A stretch of 50,037 nucleotides of DNA from an uncultured Flavobacteriaceae bacterium (GTDB taxonomy: Bacteria > Bacteroidota > Bacteroidia > Flavobacteriales > Flavobacteriaceae), in assembly GCA_913030895.1 (NCBI GenBank), contig CAJWGK010000008.1, forward strand, positions 1 through 50,037. Reading direction: 5' to 3'. Below are positions 17,514 to 26,012 of the stretch, in pieces. The notes beneath the pieces are model-generated. The model ran no database searches and had not been told where the DNA came from. It saw nothing but the letters and a program-made list of their open reading frames with translations. The translations under genes were made by a program, and so were the position numbers. Numbering within the stretch: the stretch's first letter is position 1; every line of letters begins with the position of its first letter.

Positions 17514-18500
17514 TTAAATGTTTTTTTTCAATGCCTCCTCAAGCAATTGATCAAAAAAGGTGGAAAGCTTTATTCCAGCTACTTCAAGCTGCTGGGGAAT
17601 AAGGCTGGCTGTGGTAAGCCCAGGAATGGTATTTATCTCTAGGAGGTGCGGTTGGTCATTGACCAATATAAATTCACTTCTACAAACCCCTTTAAGTTTT
17701 AATTCTCTGTAAAGCTTTTCAGAAATTTCATTGACTTTTTTTATCACACTTGAATTTAGTTTTGCAGGTGTAATTTCTTCAGATTTTCCCTCATATTTGG
17801 CTTGATAATCAAAAAAATCATTCTCGGTAATAATTTCTGTGGGGGGAAGCACAATAACTTTTTCGCCATAAGCATAGATACCTACAGAAATTTCAGGGCC
17901 TTCAAGAGCCGATTCGATAATCAATTCATTATCCTCTGATAAAGCGGTTGCTACAGCTTGGTCTAATTTGGCTTTCTCATACACTTTTACGATTCCATAG
18001 CTACTTCCAGACCTGTTAGGTTTGACAAAACATGGAAGACCAACAACATCGACAATTAAATCTTTGTCAAGCTGGTTCCCTTGGTCAAAAGTAATCGATT
18101 CAGCAGTTGCTACCCCCATTTTTTTTACAATCTTCAAGCACTCTCTTTTGTCAAAAGTTAGTTTAGCAGCATATCGGTCACAGCCAGTTTGCGGAATATT
18201 GTGTGATTTGAGTATTGACGCCAGTTCACCATTTTCACCAGGTATGCCGTGAACTGCGTTGAATATAATATCAAACTGAAGTGTTTCTTGTTCAATGGTA
18301 AAGTCAAAATCTTTTAAATTGAATGGTGTTTCAAGATTGTTTTGATCCAAAACCACCCATTGATTTTCGTCAATGATTAGTCGGTAAATGTCCCATTTTT
18401 CTTGCGATAGATTTTGGAAAACAGTATTGCCACTTTCCATTGAGATTGCTCTTTCAGAGGAGTAGCCTCCCATTGCAATACCTACAACCTTTTTGCTCAT
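17514..18500 (-). CDS. ddl: D-alanine--D-alanine ligase
   Basis: ATP-grasp enzyme joining two D-alanines for the peptidoglycan stem peptide. From ATG 18500 it is 328 residues and begins MSKKVVGIAMGGYSSERAIS. Other motifs are FNAVHGIPGENG, LPCFVKPNRSGSSYGIVKV, the LKGVCRSEFI segment and LLEINTIPGLT. The open frame continues 27 codons upstream, but that part lacks family similarity and contains the promoter element. It is first in a leftward pair with coaD and divergent from the PASTA gene. Confidence 0.96.
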   Translation of the reverse strand: MSKKVVGIAMGGYSSERAISMESGNTVFQNLSQEKWDIYRLIIDENQWVVLDQNNLETPFNLKDFDFTIEQETLQFDIIFNAVHGIPGENGELASILKSHNIPQTGCDRYAAKLTFDKRECLKIVKKMGVATAESITFDQGNQLDKDLIVDVVGLPCFVKPNRSGSSYGIVKVYEKAKLDQAVATALSEDNELIIESALEGPEISVGIYAYGEKVIVLPPTEIITENDFFDYQAKYEGKSEEITPAKLNSSVIKKVNEISEKLYRELKLKGVCRSEFILVNDQPHLLEINTIPGLTTASLIPQQLEVAGIKLSTFFDQLLEEALKKNI

Positions 18501-18514
18501 AAATAAGCTTTTAA

Positions 18515-18522
18515 CAAAGGTA
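18515..18522 (-). promoter_or_regulatory. Promoter -7 element of ddl-coaD
   Basis: The minus strand reads TACCTTTG, an exact TAnnTTTG match, ending 14 nt before the chosen ddl ATG at 18500. It supports that start over the longer open frame. Confidence 0.6.
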
Positions 18523-18559
18523 TTGCATTTAAGATTAATCCAAAAGCCAGTTGATTTAT

Positions 18560-18567
18560 TATCTTTG
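18560..18567 (+). promoter_or_regulatory. Promoter -7 element of the PASTA-rluD operon
   Basis: TATCTTTG is an exact TAnnTTTG match, ending 13 nt before the first of two in-frame ATGs at 18581. Confidence 0.6.
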
Positions 18568-18580
18568 GCAACAATTATCA

Positions 18581-19135
18581 ATGATGAATTTTTTCAAATT
18601 TCTTTTCAGTAAAATTTTTTTAAAACAGTTAATTCTTGCCTGTTTTACATTGATATTGTTTATCTATCTGATATTAAACTTATTAAAATTAATCACTTAT
18701 CACGATGAACTGCAAGAGGTTCCCGATCTGAAAGGCGTTTCGATTATAAATCTTGAAGAAATCATTCAAGCACAAAACTTGAGATTTGAGATTATTGACT
18801 CCTCAAAGTTTACAACCAATTTTCCTCCACTAAGCGTAATGGAACATTTGCCTGATGCTGGAGCCTTAGTTAAAAAGAATCGTAAAATTTACATTACCCT
18901 AAACCCTGCTGGATACAGAAAAATTAGTGTTCCCAATGTAGTTCAAATCACAAAAAGAAATGCAGAGGCAACCCTGCAATCAGTAGGTTTTTCGATTGGT
19001 GAAATTTCCTATGAAAATAATATAGGCAAGGATATGGTATTAGAGGTGAGGTATAAAGGTGAGCCTCTAGCTCCTGGAACTTTATTGCAAAAGACTGCTA
19101 GAATAGATTTGGTTTTGGGCAATGGAAAAAAATAA
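18581..19135 (+). CDS. Membrane-anchored PASTA-domain protein
   Basis: About 184 residues. One N-terminal transmembrane segment (about residues 12-35, LILACFTLILFIYLILNLL) is followed by two PASTA domains. These begin at VPDLKGVS (about 47) and VPNVVQIT (about 118), so the protein would face the periplasm. PASTA domains bind muropeptides or act as spacers in cell-wall proteins. There is no kinase or transpeptidase domain, so it is a stand-alone PASTA protein. Two adjacent in-frame ATGs (18581 and 18584) leave the start ambiguous by one codon. Its end overlaps rluD by 14 nt. A cell-envelope role beside ddl is inference. Confidence 0.88.
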   Translation: MMNFFKFLFSKIFLKQLILACFTLILFIYLILNLLKLITYHDELQEVPDLKGVSIINLEEIIQAQNLRFEIIDSSKFTTNFPPLSVMEHLPDAGALVKKNRKIYITLNPAGYRKISVPNVVQITKRNAEATLQSVGFSIGEISYENNIGKDMVLEVRYKGEPLAPGTLLQKTARIDLVLGNGKK

Positions 19136-20162
19136 TAATATTCCTATCGATTCAACAATAGGCGAGGAGCAGCTTTATGAACATTTTTCATTCCAAGCAG
19201 ATCAGGGACAAGAACCATTGAGGGTTGACAAGTTTTTAATGAATCGAATTGAAAATGCCACCAGAAATAAAATTCAACAAGCAGCGAAACTAGGCGCAAT
19301 TCAAGTAGACGGAAAAACGGTAAAGGCTAACTATAAGGTCAAAGGCGGTGATCATGTCAAAGTCATGTTTTCTCATCCACCACATGAAAATTTATTGGTT
19401 GCAGAGGATTTACCCATCGAAATTGTCTATGAGGATGATGATTTGGTGGTGGTCAATAAAGCTGCTGGAATGGTTGTTCATCCCGGACATGGAAATTACA
19501 CGGGTACTTTAATTAATGGTTTACTTCATCATTTTGAAAAGCTACCCTTAAACTCGAATGATCGCCCGGGATTAGTCCATCGAATCGATAAAGACACCAG
19601 CGGTTTACTTGTAGTTGCTAAGACAGAAACTTCAATGGTTAATTTGGCAAAGCAATTTCATGATAAAACCTCATCAAGAAAATATATTGCCCTAGTTTGG
19701 GGGGCACTTAAAGAAGATGAAGGGACGATTGAGGGGCATATCGGTAGGCATCCCAAAAACCGCCTTCAAATGACTGTTTTTCCAGATGGTAGTTCAGGGA
19801 AAACTGCGGTAACCCACTATAAAGTTCTCGAAAGACTGGGTTATGTCACTCTAGTTTCTTGTCGCCTTGAAACCGGGAGGACGCATCAAATTAGAGCGCA
19901 TATGAAACACATTGGACACACTTTATTCAACGATGCACGATATGGAGGTGATGTAATATTGAAAGGGACTACTTTTACAAAATATAGACAGTTCATTCAA
20001 AATTGCTTTACAAGTCTTCCCCGTCAGGCGTTGCATGCAAAAACGCTTGGTTTTAATCACCCGAGAACGAATGAATGGATGGATTTTGATTCTCCATTAC
20101 CTCAAGATTTCGAAATTACCCTAGAACGTTGGCGGAATTACGTTCAGCATAAGCATTCTTGA
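19122..20162 (+). CDS. rluD: RluA-family pseudouridine synthase (RluD-like)
   Basis: Converts uridines to pseudouridine in 23S rRNA. The 346 residues have an N-terminal S4 RNA-binding domain (about 28-85, RVDKFLMNRIENATRNKIQ) and a catalytic domain with HRIDKDTSGLLVVAK. The Asp in RIDKDTSG is the catalytic nucleophile. Also present are GRTHQIRAHMKHIGH and LPRQALHAKTLGF. RluD is the closest match, but RluC and other RluA members share this layout. It overlaps the PASTA gene by 14 nt. Confidence 0.9.
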   Translation: MEKNNNIPIDSTIGEEQLYEHFSFQADQGQEPLRVDKFLMNRIENATRNKIQQAAKLGAIQVDGKTVKANYKVKGGDHVKVMFSHPPHENLLVAEDLPIEIVYEDDDLVVVNKAAGMVVHPGHGNYTGTLINGLLHHFEKLPLNSNDRPGLVHRIDKDTSGLLVVAKTETSMVNLAKQFHDKTSSRKYIALVWGALKEDEGTIEGHIGRHPKNRLQMTVFPDGSSGKTAVTHYKVLERLGYVTLVSCRLETGRTHQIRAHMKHIGHTLFNDARYGGDVILKGTTFTKYRQFIQNCFTSLPRQALHAKTLGFNHPRTNEWMDFDSPLPQDFEITLERWRNYVQHKHS

Positions 20163-20238
20163 TGTCTCGATAAGTTCTGACAATTCAATGGAATTGTTTT
20201 TCCCCAAAAATCCTCATAAATTTGAAAAAATGTGTATT

Positions 20239-21000
20239 ATGAAAATGGTTATTTCACCGGCAAAGTCTCTTAACTATGATACAGACTTACCAATCGAAAA
20301 AAATTCTCAACCTTGCTTCATTGCAGAGGCAAACCGAATAAATGAACTTTTAAAAGAAAAATCTCCTGCAGAGCTTTCTCAAATGATGAAAATTTCCGAG
20401 AAGCTGGGGAATTTGAATTGGGAGAGAAATCAAAACTTTACAACCCCTTTCAACACTGACAATGCGCGACCGGCAGTTTATACTTTTGATGGCGATGTAT
20501 ATGCTGGTCTAGATGTCTTTACGCTTTCGGAGGATAAGATTCATGCTATGCAGAACAGTCTGAGGATTCTTTCTGGCCTATATGGCGTTCTAAAACCGCT
20601 AGATTTAATTCAGCCTTACAGACTGGAAATGGGGACTAAATTCCCTGTTGATACTAACAAAAATCTCTACGAATTCTGGAAAGAGAAAGTAACTAACTTT
20701 CTAAATGATGAGTTAGAGGCTGATGAACTCTTTGTGAATCTAGCCAGCAATGAGTACTTCTCAGCAATCAATACGAAAGTTTTAAAAACTCAGGTGATAA
20801 CGCCACAGTTTAAAGATTACAAAAATGGAAAATTAAAGATGATTTCATTTTTCGCGAAAAAAGCAAGAGGGATGATGGTACGTTACTTATTGGAGTCAGA
20901 AGAGGTAACTGCAGCACATTTATTGGGCTTTAATTATGGTGGTTATGCTTACAGTGAAGAGCATACTGAATCAAAACTCACTCCTGTATTTATTCGCTGA
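20239..21000 (+). CDS. yaaA: Peroxide stress protein YaaA family
   Basis: A DUF328/YaaA protein; family members limit intracellular iron and oxidative damage. The start is set at 20239, giving about 253 residues and the N-terminus MKMVISPAKSLNY that defines the family. The frame is open to 20188, but with no family similarity. Conserved segments are ARPAVYTFDGDVYAGLD, LRILSGLYGVLKPLDLIQPYRLEMG, VNLASNEYF and FFAKKARGMMVRY. It lies about 75 nt after rluD and converges on the VanY gene with 1 nt between stops. Confidence 0.93.
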   Translation: MKMVISPAKSLNYDTDLPIEKNSQPCFIAEANRINELLKEKSPAELSQMMKISEKLGNLNWERNQNFTTPFNTDNARPAVYTFDGDVYAGLDVFTLSEDKIHAMQNSLRILSGLYGVLKPLDLIQPYRLEMGTKFPVDTNKNLYEFWKEKVTNFLNDELEADELFVNLASNEYFSAINTKVLKTQVITPQFKDYKNGKLKMISFFAKKARGMMVRYLLESEEVTAAHLLGFNYGGYAYSEEHTESKLTPVFIR

Positions 21001-21001
21001 T

Positions 21002-21721
21002 TTACAACAAATCACTATCTATTCCCAACACGTGATTTTTCAGGTAGGTGTTAATGAATTTTGAGTCTAATAATTCGGCGCCCAATAAATCGTTATCTTT
21101 AATTAAAGCAATAGCGTCCTGATCGATGTAGGCCTTTAGCATTGGTTTGGATAAGTTAGCATAGCTGTAATGCCAAGGCTCATATAGAAAACCTTTTCTT
21201 TCAGGATCTTGGGTGTAGGGTTTAATAAAACCAAAATTATTAGCATTGGTTTCCATCCATGTTCTAAGCTTGTTGTAGGGACCATTACCATGAAATTTTT
21301 CCTTCAGTAGCAGGTCTCCCTCCGCAGATTGTGAACCATCAATGATATCAATCTCTGTGCCCCAATGATGCCTTGAAGTCCCTGGAATGGTAGAGTATTT
21401 TATAATTTGATTTACAATATCCATGCCTTTCAGGCCTTGTTTTTCAAATCGACTGAATTTTTTGTTCCAAATTGCTTTTTGTCTATCATAGGAACGGTAT
21501 GCAGAAACAACTTTGATTTGGATACCCTCATTTTCTGCAGCCTGAGTCATTTTCTTCAAGGCGATAGCGACTTCTGGAAGCATGGGGTGGCTATTGCCTA
21601 CCATTTGTGGATTTCCTTTTCCAATCAGTAGTAACAAGTCGAAATTTCTCAATGGTTTTGCATCTATATTGGAAAAAGCGAAAAGTCCTAAAGCAGTGCT
21701 TAAAAATTCAGATCGATTCAT
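21002..21721 (-). CDS. M15-family D-alanyl-D-alanine carboxypeptidase (VanY-like)
   Basis: A zinc peptidase that trims D-Ala from peptidoglycan stem peptides. The 239 residues have an N-terminal hydrophobic stretch and the M15 motifs: SAYRSYDRQK (about 73-82), the zinc-binding SxHxxGxxxD pattern as S116-R-H118-H-W-G-T-E-I-D125, and EPWHYSY near residue 198. The N-terminal signal is short and not classical. Resistance is not implied; VanY-like enzymes are common housekeeping genes. Its ATG overlaps the stop of a 33-codon upstream ORF. Confidence 0.9.
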   Translation of the reverse strand: MNRSEFLSTALGLFAFSNIDAKPLRNFDLLLLIGKGNPQMVGNSHPMLPEVAIALKKMTQAAENEGIQIKVVSAYRSYDRQKAIWNKKFSRFEKQGLKGMDIVNQIIKYSTIPGTSRHHWGTEIDIIDGSQSAEGDLLLKEKFHGNGPYNKLRTWMETNANNFGFIKPYTQDPERKGFLYEPWHYSYANLSKPMLKAYIDQDAIALIKDNDLLGAELLDSKFINTYLKNHVLGIDSDLL

Positions 21722-21819
21722 TCCAAAATTTTTTTAAAATGATTTTGAAGTACCTCATACCTCAACATTAAAATTTGTTCTCGTGGCCTACTAATGTCAT
21801 AGATTTCCTCATATTCCAT
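21718..21819 (-). CDS. Candidate 33-residue small protein coupled to the VanY gene
   Basis: A short frame starts MEYEEIYDISRPREQ and ends HFKKILE. Its TGA overlaps the VanY ATG as ATGA, the arrangement of translationally coupled genes. It is charged, with no signal peptide or membrane segment. I do not recognise a family. The exact coupling is the main reason to list it; 33 open codons could occur by chance. A hairpin lies immediately upstream. Confidence 0.35.
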   Translation of the reverse strand: MEYEEIYDISRPREQILMLRYEVLQNHFKKILE

Positions 21820-22067
21820 TTGTTTGACAAAAAGTAGTTCCTATGAGCTACTTATTTTTTTTCAATTTAAGCAATCTTTTTTCAAACGCCATCTTGAATT
21901 GGTTGCCTAATTTTTTTCATGTGAAGTGATAGAAACTTTCAGGTCGAGCTGCCACAAAAGATATATTTTTGATTTAGATGACAAAAATATTTGTAAATAA
22001 TGTTGTGGGAATTAAAAATTAACAAGCTTTTAAATCGTATGTTCAAATTAGCTTTTATCTTTAAAAC
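21722..22067. other. 346-nt gap: leader of the VanY gene and upstream region of the 22068 gene
   Basis: Read leftward, this AT-rich gap holds two tiny overlapping ORFs (21882-21920 and 21848-21892), a hairpin (21832-21853), and the 33-codon ORF. A partial -7-like TATCTTTTG (21955-21963, minus strand) could start a leader transcript. Read rightward, a near-consensus TATCTTTA at 22056-22063 precedes the 22068 gene. Confidence 0.5.
21832..21862 (+). terminator. Hairpin with flanking T tracts, possibly bidirectional
   Basis: AAGTAGTTC (21832-21840) pairs with GAGCTACTT (21845-21853), one G-T wobble, with a 4-nt loop. A run of T follows on the + strand (21855-21862). On the minus strand a shorter run (TTTTTG) follows. 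No + strand gene ends just upstream, so in context it is more likely to act on the leftward VanY leader. Confidence 0.5.
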
Positions 22068-22790
22068 ATGAAACTAAAACTTCTAATTTGCTTAATAATG
22101 CTGCACGTGGTTGCTCTTGCTCAAGAGAGAAAACCTATTAAAGGAAGGTTGATTTACCGTAATGTGAATGTTGTAGCTGCCAATGTTGTGAATGTAACTG
22201 CCCAAATCAATACGATTACTGATGGTGAAGGAGCATTTGAAATTCCCGTTAAAATAGGGGATGAGATTGTTTTTTCATCGGTTCAATACATGATTCGAAC
22301 GGTAGAAATTACCCCGGAAATAATTCAAAAAAATAGACTTATCATTACCGTAAATGAGAAGATTAATGCTTTGGAAGAAGTTGTCATAACTCCAGACGAT
22401 ACTGAAAAGTTTCTCGATTTAAAGGAGGAAGAGTTCAAAGGATATGACTATGAACGGGATAAATCCACCCGACTAGAGAATACAATCGTTAGGCAGGGGC
22501 AACTTAAAAACGGACTGAATCTGATCAATATCGCCAAGTTAATTGTTAAGGCGGTTAATGATAAAACTGAAGAAGAAAAAAGAAATTTAAAGCCAAGCGA
22601 GATTTTGAGTTATGTATTCGATACGGAATTTTTTACAGGTGACCTTGAGCTGAAAAACGATCAGATCGTTGGTTTTTTGGAACACATTGACAAAAATTTA
22701 CCTTCACAAAAATTGCTGAGTCAAAGTCAGCAATTTCAGCTCATTGATTACTTAATTTCCGAAAGTAAAAAGTACCGCAATCAATTGTGA
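22068..22790 (+). CDS. Carboxypeptidase-D regulatory-like domain protein
   Basis: A 240-residue exported protein. A signal peptide (about 1-18, ending VVALAQ) is followed by a CarboxypepD_reg-like beta-sandwich (KPIKGRLIYRNVNVVAANVVNV, TDGEGAFEIPVKIGDEIVFSSVQY). The domain ends with ALEEVVITP, as in the N-terminal region of TonB-linked receptors, but here no barrel follows. The C-terminal part (about 125-240) is charged and uncharacterised. Similar stand-alone proteins are frequent in flavobacteria. It leads a likely operon with the DUF6702 and M1-peptidase genes. Confidence 0.82.
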   Translation: MKLKLLICLIMLHVVALAQERKPIKGRLIYRNVNVVAANVVNVTAQINTITDGEGAFEIPVKIGDEIVFSSVQYMIRTVEITPEIIQKNRLIITVNEKINALEEVVITPDDTEKFLDLKEEEFKGYDYERDKSTRLENTIVRQGQLKNGLNLINIAKLIVKAVNDKTEEEKRNLKPSEILSYVFDTEFFTGDLELKNDQIVGFLEHIDKNLPSQKLLSQSQQFQLIDYLISESKKYRNQL

Positions 22791-22798
22791 TCCTTCAA

Positions 22799-23308
22799 AT
22801 GAAAAAGGTAATCTTTATTTTTTTGGCTTTGATGTCAACTGCTTTTTCGATACATAAATTTTATGTCTCAACGACTTCAATTAAATATATTCCAAACGAG
22901 AGGAGTTTACAGATTACAGCGCAAGTATTTGCAGATGATTTTGAGTCCACTTTGAAGCAACATGTCCAAGAAATTAGATTAAACCCTGATAATAAAGTCG
23001 AATTGATCGACAGTCTCACCAAAAAATATTTTCAAAAAAATTTAGTATTCAAAACCCAAGATGGTATTCTTTCATTTGATTATCTGGGCAAAGTTTACCG
23101 CAATGATTTGTTGGTTGCTTACCTTGAAATTGTTTTGGATAGTACTGTACAAAATTTGGTGGTCCAAAATACTTTGCTCTTTGATTTTTCTGAGGATCAA
23201 AAAAATATACTGCATTTTCGCAATGCGGGAAAAAGAAAAAGTTTTTTGAGTGTTCCCTCGAACAATCGTTTTAATATTGAAATAAATTCCTTCCAAAAGG
23301 AACCCTAA
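22799..23308 (+). CDS. DUF6702-like exported protein
   Basis: A 169-residue protein with a signal peptide (IFIFLALMSTAFS) followed by HKFYVSTTSIKYIPNERSLQITAQVFADDFE. The His-x-Tyr-Val-Ser start and the 'VFADDFE' stretch are what I associate with DUF6702 of Bacteroidota. Function is unknown. From memory, flavobacteria keep it upstream of an M1 peptidase, as here. ATG 22799 is preferred to a GTG at 22787, which overlaps the previous gene's stop. Confidence 0.75.
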   Translation: MKKVIFIFLALMSTAFSIHKFYVSTTSIKYIPNERSLQITAQVFADDFESTLKQHVQEIRLNPDNKVELIDSLTKKYFQKNLVFKTQDGILSFDYLGKVYRNDLLVAYLEIVLDSTVQNLVVQNTLLFDFSEDQKNILHFRNAGKRKSFLSVPSNNRFNIEINSFQKEP

Positions 23309-23361
23309 TCTGACGGTACATAAAATTATATTAATTTAGTAGATCACGTAAGTATCAGATT

Positions 23362-25665
23362 ATGAAAGCAAAAAAAATCTTGTTTTTCCCATTGGTGTTG
23401 TTCAACTTTTTTATTCACGCACAAGAGCGTGACGATACTCCAGCCGTTGGAGGTCATTTCAATACTAATAAGTTCAAACAATTGAAAGAAGAACTCCCAA
23501 CTCCCAATAAGTTTAGGACAGCTTCTGGTGCTCCAGGTGTAGACTATTATCAACAAAAAGTAGACTATGTCATGGACTTAGAATTGGATGATAAAAACAA
23601 AAGATTGTATGGTGAGGAAGAAATTACTTACACGAATAATTCACCAGATGAGTTAGAATATTTATGGTTACAGTTAGATCAAAATATTCGAAAAAAAGAC
23701 GCTCCCGCGTTGCAAAAGAATTCTGAAGGAGACACTGCACATAATATCATATATGATTTAATAGGTGAATCTCAGGTTGATCGTTTTGCCTCTAGACATC
23801 TTAGTGAACCCTTTGATGGTGGATTTAAAATCCAGTGGGTAAAAGACGATTTAAACCAGCTTTTAAAATATAAAGTTAACATGACGATGATGCGTGTGGA
23901 TTTACCGCAACCGCTAAAAAGTGGAGAACAATTCAAGTTTTCCATAAAATGGTGGTATAATATCAATGATCATGTAAAAAAACGTGCAAGGTCAGGCTAT
24001 GAGTTTTTTCCCAAAGATGGCAATAGACTTTACGTTATCGCCCAGTTTTTTCCGCGTTTAGCTGTTTACAACGATGTCGAAGGTTGGCAAAACCATCAGT
24101 TTTGGGGTAATGGTGAGTTCGCATTGAATTTTGGGGATTATCATGTCAATATAACTGTTCCGGCTGACCATATATTGGAGGCTACGGGCTCACTACAGAA
24201 CCCCAAAGAGGTGCTTACTCGGGATCAGTATAGGCGTTACAAGAGGGCGGAAAAATCATTTGATGAACCTGTCTTAATTGTCAATCAAGAAGAAGCTGAG
24301 GCTAATGAAAAAGGCTTTTCTGAGGCAAAAAAAACATGGAAGTTTGTCGCTGAAAACGTCAGAGATTTTGCCTTTGCCAGTTCAAGAAAGTTTATATGGG
24401 AAATGATGGCTGTGCCTGTGGGAGATAAAAATGTAATGGCAGTTTCGCTTTATCCTAAAGAAGGTAATCCACTTTGGGAACAGTTTTCTACAAAAGCGGT
24501 TGTGCAAACCCTAAAAACGTATTCTAAATTTACCTTTGATTACCCTTATCCCAAGGCGGTATCAGTTCATTCTAAAAATCAAGGAATGGAATACCCTATG
24601 ATTTGTTGGAATTACGGGCGACCAGATGAAGATGGTACTTATTCTTTAACTGTAAAATATGGAATGATCAGTGTTATCATCCACGAAATTGGTCATAACT
24701 ACTTTCCTATGATTGTCAACTCTGACGAGAGGCAATGGGGCTGGATGGACGAGGGGCTAAACACATTTGTGCAATACTTAACGGAACAGGAGTTTGCAAA
24801 ACGCAATCCCTTATCTATGGACGGTTTGCCTAAGTATCCTTCTCGAAGAGGAGACCCAGCGCTGATTGTTAATTATATGGCTGGAGATCAAAGTTATTTA
24901 TCTCCGATTATGTCAAATCCTGAGAATATTTACCAGTTGGGCCCAAATGCCTATGGAAAACCTGCTACTGCACTTAATATTTTGAGAGAAACGGTAATGG
25001 GACACGAATTATTTGATCATGCTTTTAAGACTTACGCCAATAGATGGAAATTTAAACACCCTACACCTGCAGATTTTTTTAGAACGATGGAAGATGCCTC
25101 AGCCGTTGACTTAGATTGGTTTTGGAGGGGATGGTTTTATTCTACAGACTACGTTGATATCGGCGTGAAAAGTGTCAAGAAACTCAGGTTTACCAATACT
25201 CCTAATGCTAAGGCAAAGGTGTTGATCGATAAATATGGATTGACGGATGAAGATTATCCCCTTGTTTTTTTGGAAGAGAACGATTCGCCTGAAATATCAG
25301 ATCAATCAGGGTCAGATATCCTGAATACCTATCTAGAAAAAATCGAGGCTAATGAAGGTGTTATGCCTAAGCTTCCCAAAAACTTCTACGAGGTTACTTT
25401 CGAGAAACCAGGGGGATTGGTAATGCCGATTCTCGTTCAATATAATTACAATGACGGAACTTCAGAGCAGATCAAGTATCCTGCTGAGATCTGGCGAAAA
25501 AATGATAAAACGGTGAAGAAAATTATTGCAACAGATAAAGAGATTGTTTCCCTAGAACTAGATGCAAATGCTTCCACCGCAGATGTAGAGACAGCAAACA
25601 ATATTTGGCCTAAAAAAGAATCTGAATCTGAATTTGATCAATTTAAGTCAGAAGCCAATCGTTAA
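23362..25665 (+). CDS. M1-family metallopeptidase
   Basis: A 767-residue exported zinc aminopeptidase-like enzyme with a signal peptide ending FFIHAQ. The zinc site is HEIGH (441-445) with the third ligand Glu464 in WMDEGLN, exactly the HExxH-x18-E spacing of gluzincins. The usual GxMEN substrate motif appears as QGMEYP, a variant of large Bacteroidota M1 proteins. The N-terminal beta domain and C-terminal Ig-like part are present. No type IX secretion C-terminal domain is visible, so a periplasmic location is likely. Confidence 0.9.
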   Translation: MKAKKILFFPLVLFNFFIHAQERDDTPAVGGHFNTNKFKQLKEELPTPNKFRTASGAPGVDYYQQKVDYVMDLELDDKNKRLYGEEEITYTNNSPDELEYLWLQLDQNIRKKDAPALQKNSEGDTAHNIIYDLIGESQVDRFASRHLSEPFDGGFKIQWVKDDLNQLLKYKVNMTMMRVDLPQPLKSGEQFKFSIKWWYNINDHVKKRARSGYEFFPKDGNRLYVIAQFFPRLAVYNDVEGWQNHQFWGNGEFALNFGDYHVNITVPADHILEATGSLQNPKEVLTRDQYRRYKRAEKSFDEPVLIVNQEEAEANEKGFSEAKKTWKFVAENVRDFAFASSRKFIWEMMAVPVGDKNVMAVSLYPKEGNPLWEQFSTKAVVQTLKTYSKFTFDYPYPKAVSVHSKNQGMEYPMICWNYGRPDEDGTYSLTVKYGMISVIIHEIGHNYFPMIVNSDERQWGWMDEGLNTFVQYLTEQEFAKRNPLSMDGLPKYPSRRGDPALIVNYMAGDQSYLSPIMSNPENIYQLGPNAYGKPATALNILRETVMGHELFDHAFKTYANRWKFKHPTPADFFRTMEDASAVDLDWFWRGWFYSTDYVDIGVKSVKKLRFTNTPNAKAKVLIDKYGLTDEDYPLVFLEENDSPEISDQSGSDILNTYLEKIEANEGVMPKLPKNFYEVTFEKPGGLVMPILVQYNYNDGTSEQIKYPAEIWRKNDKTVKKIIATDKEIVSLELDANASTADVETANNIWPKKESESEFDQFKSEANR

Positions 25666-25717
25666 TTTCAACTGTTTTGAATATAGAAACAGTAACACTA
25701 TAACTTGCCCTTTTTTA

Positions 25718-25725
25718 TATATTTG
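25718..25725 (+). promoter_or_regulatory. Promoter -7 element of tatA
   Basis: TATATTTG is an exact TAnnTTTG match ending 14 nt before the tatA ATG at 25740. Confidence 0.55.
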
Positions 25726-25739
25726 TCAAAAAATCGGCT

Positions 25740-26012
25740 ATGTTTCTTTTTATCAGCGGGGCTGAGTTAGTTTTCATCTTTTTTATTGTGCTGCTCGTTT
25801 TCGGTGCGGACAAAATTCCTTCAATTGCTAAGACCCTAGCCAAGGGAGTGACGCAGGTGAGAAATGCTACCAATGAAATAAAATCCGAGATTCAAAAGTC
25901 AGTAGACTCAAACGATACTGTGGGTGGTGTCGGTAAAGACATAAAGAAACAGGTTGATAAAGTAAAAGAAGATTTTGATGAGCTGACCGATTCTATAAAG
26001 AGAGATCTTTAA
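25740..26012 (+). CDS. tatA: Sec-independent translocase TatA/TatE family protein
   Basis: Forms the variable-size channel that moves folded proteins through the inner membrane. The 90 residues have one N-terminal transmembrane helix (about 5-20) followed by FGADKIPSIAKTLAKG, the conserved hinge and amphipathic helix (canonical FG at the hinge). A charged, coiled-coil-like tail follows. TatC is not in the window. Its last 4 nt overlap the end of the convergent O-methyltransferase gene (shared TTAA). Confidence 0.94.
   Translation: MFLFISGAELVFIFFIVLLVFGADKIPSIAKTLAKGVTQVRNATNEIKSEIQKSVDSNDTVGGVGKDIKKQVDKVKEDFDELTDSIKRDL

Noticed and set aside
25671-25693. Hairpin ACTGTTT/AAACAGT after the M1 peptidase gene as a terminator.
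   Set aside because: No T tract follows on either strand; it may only be a 3' end structure.
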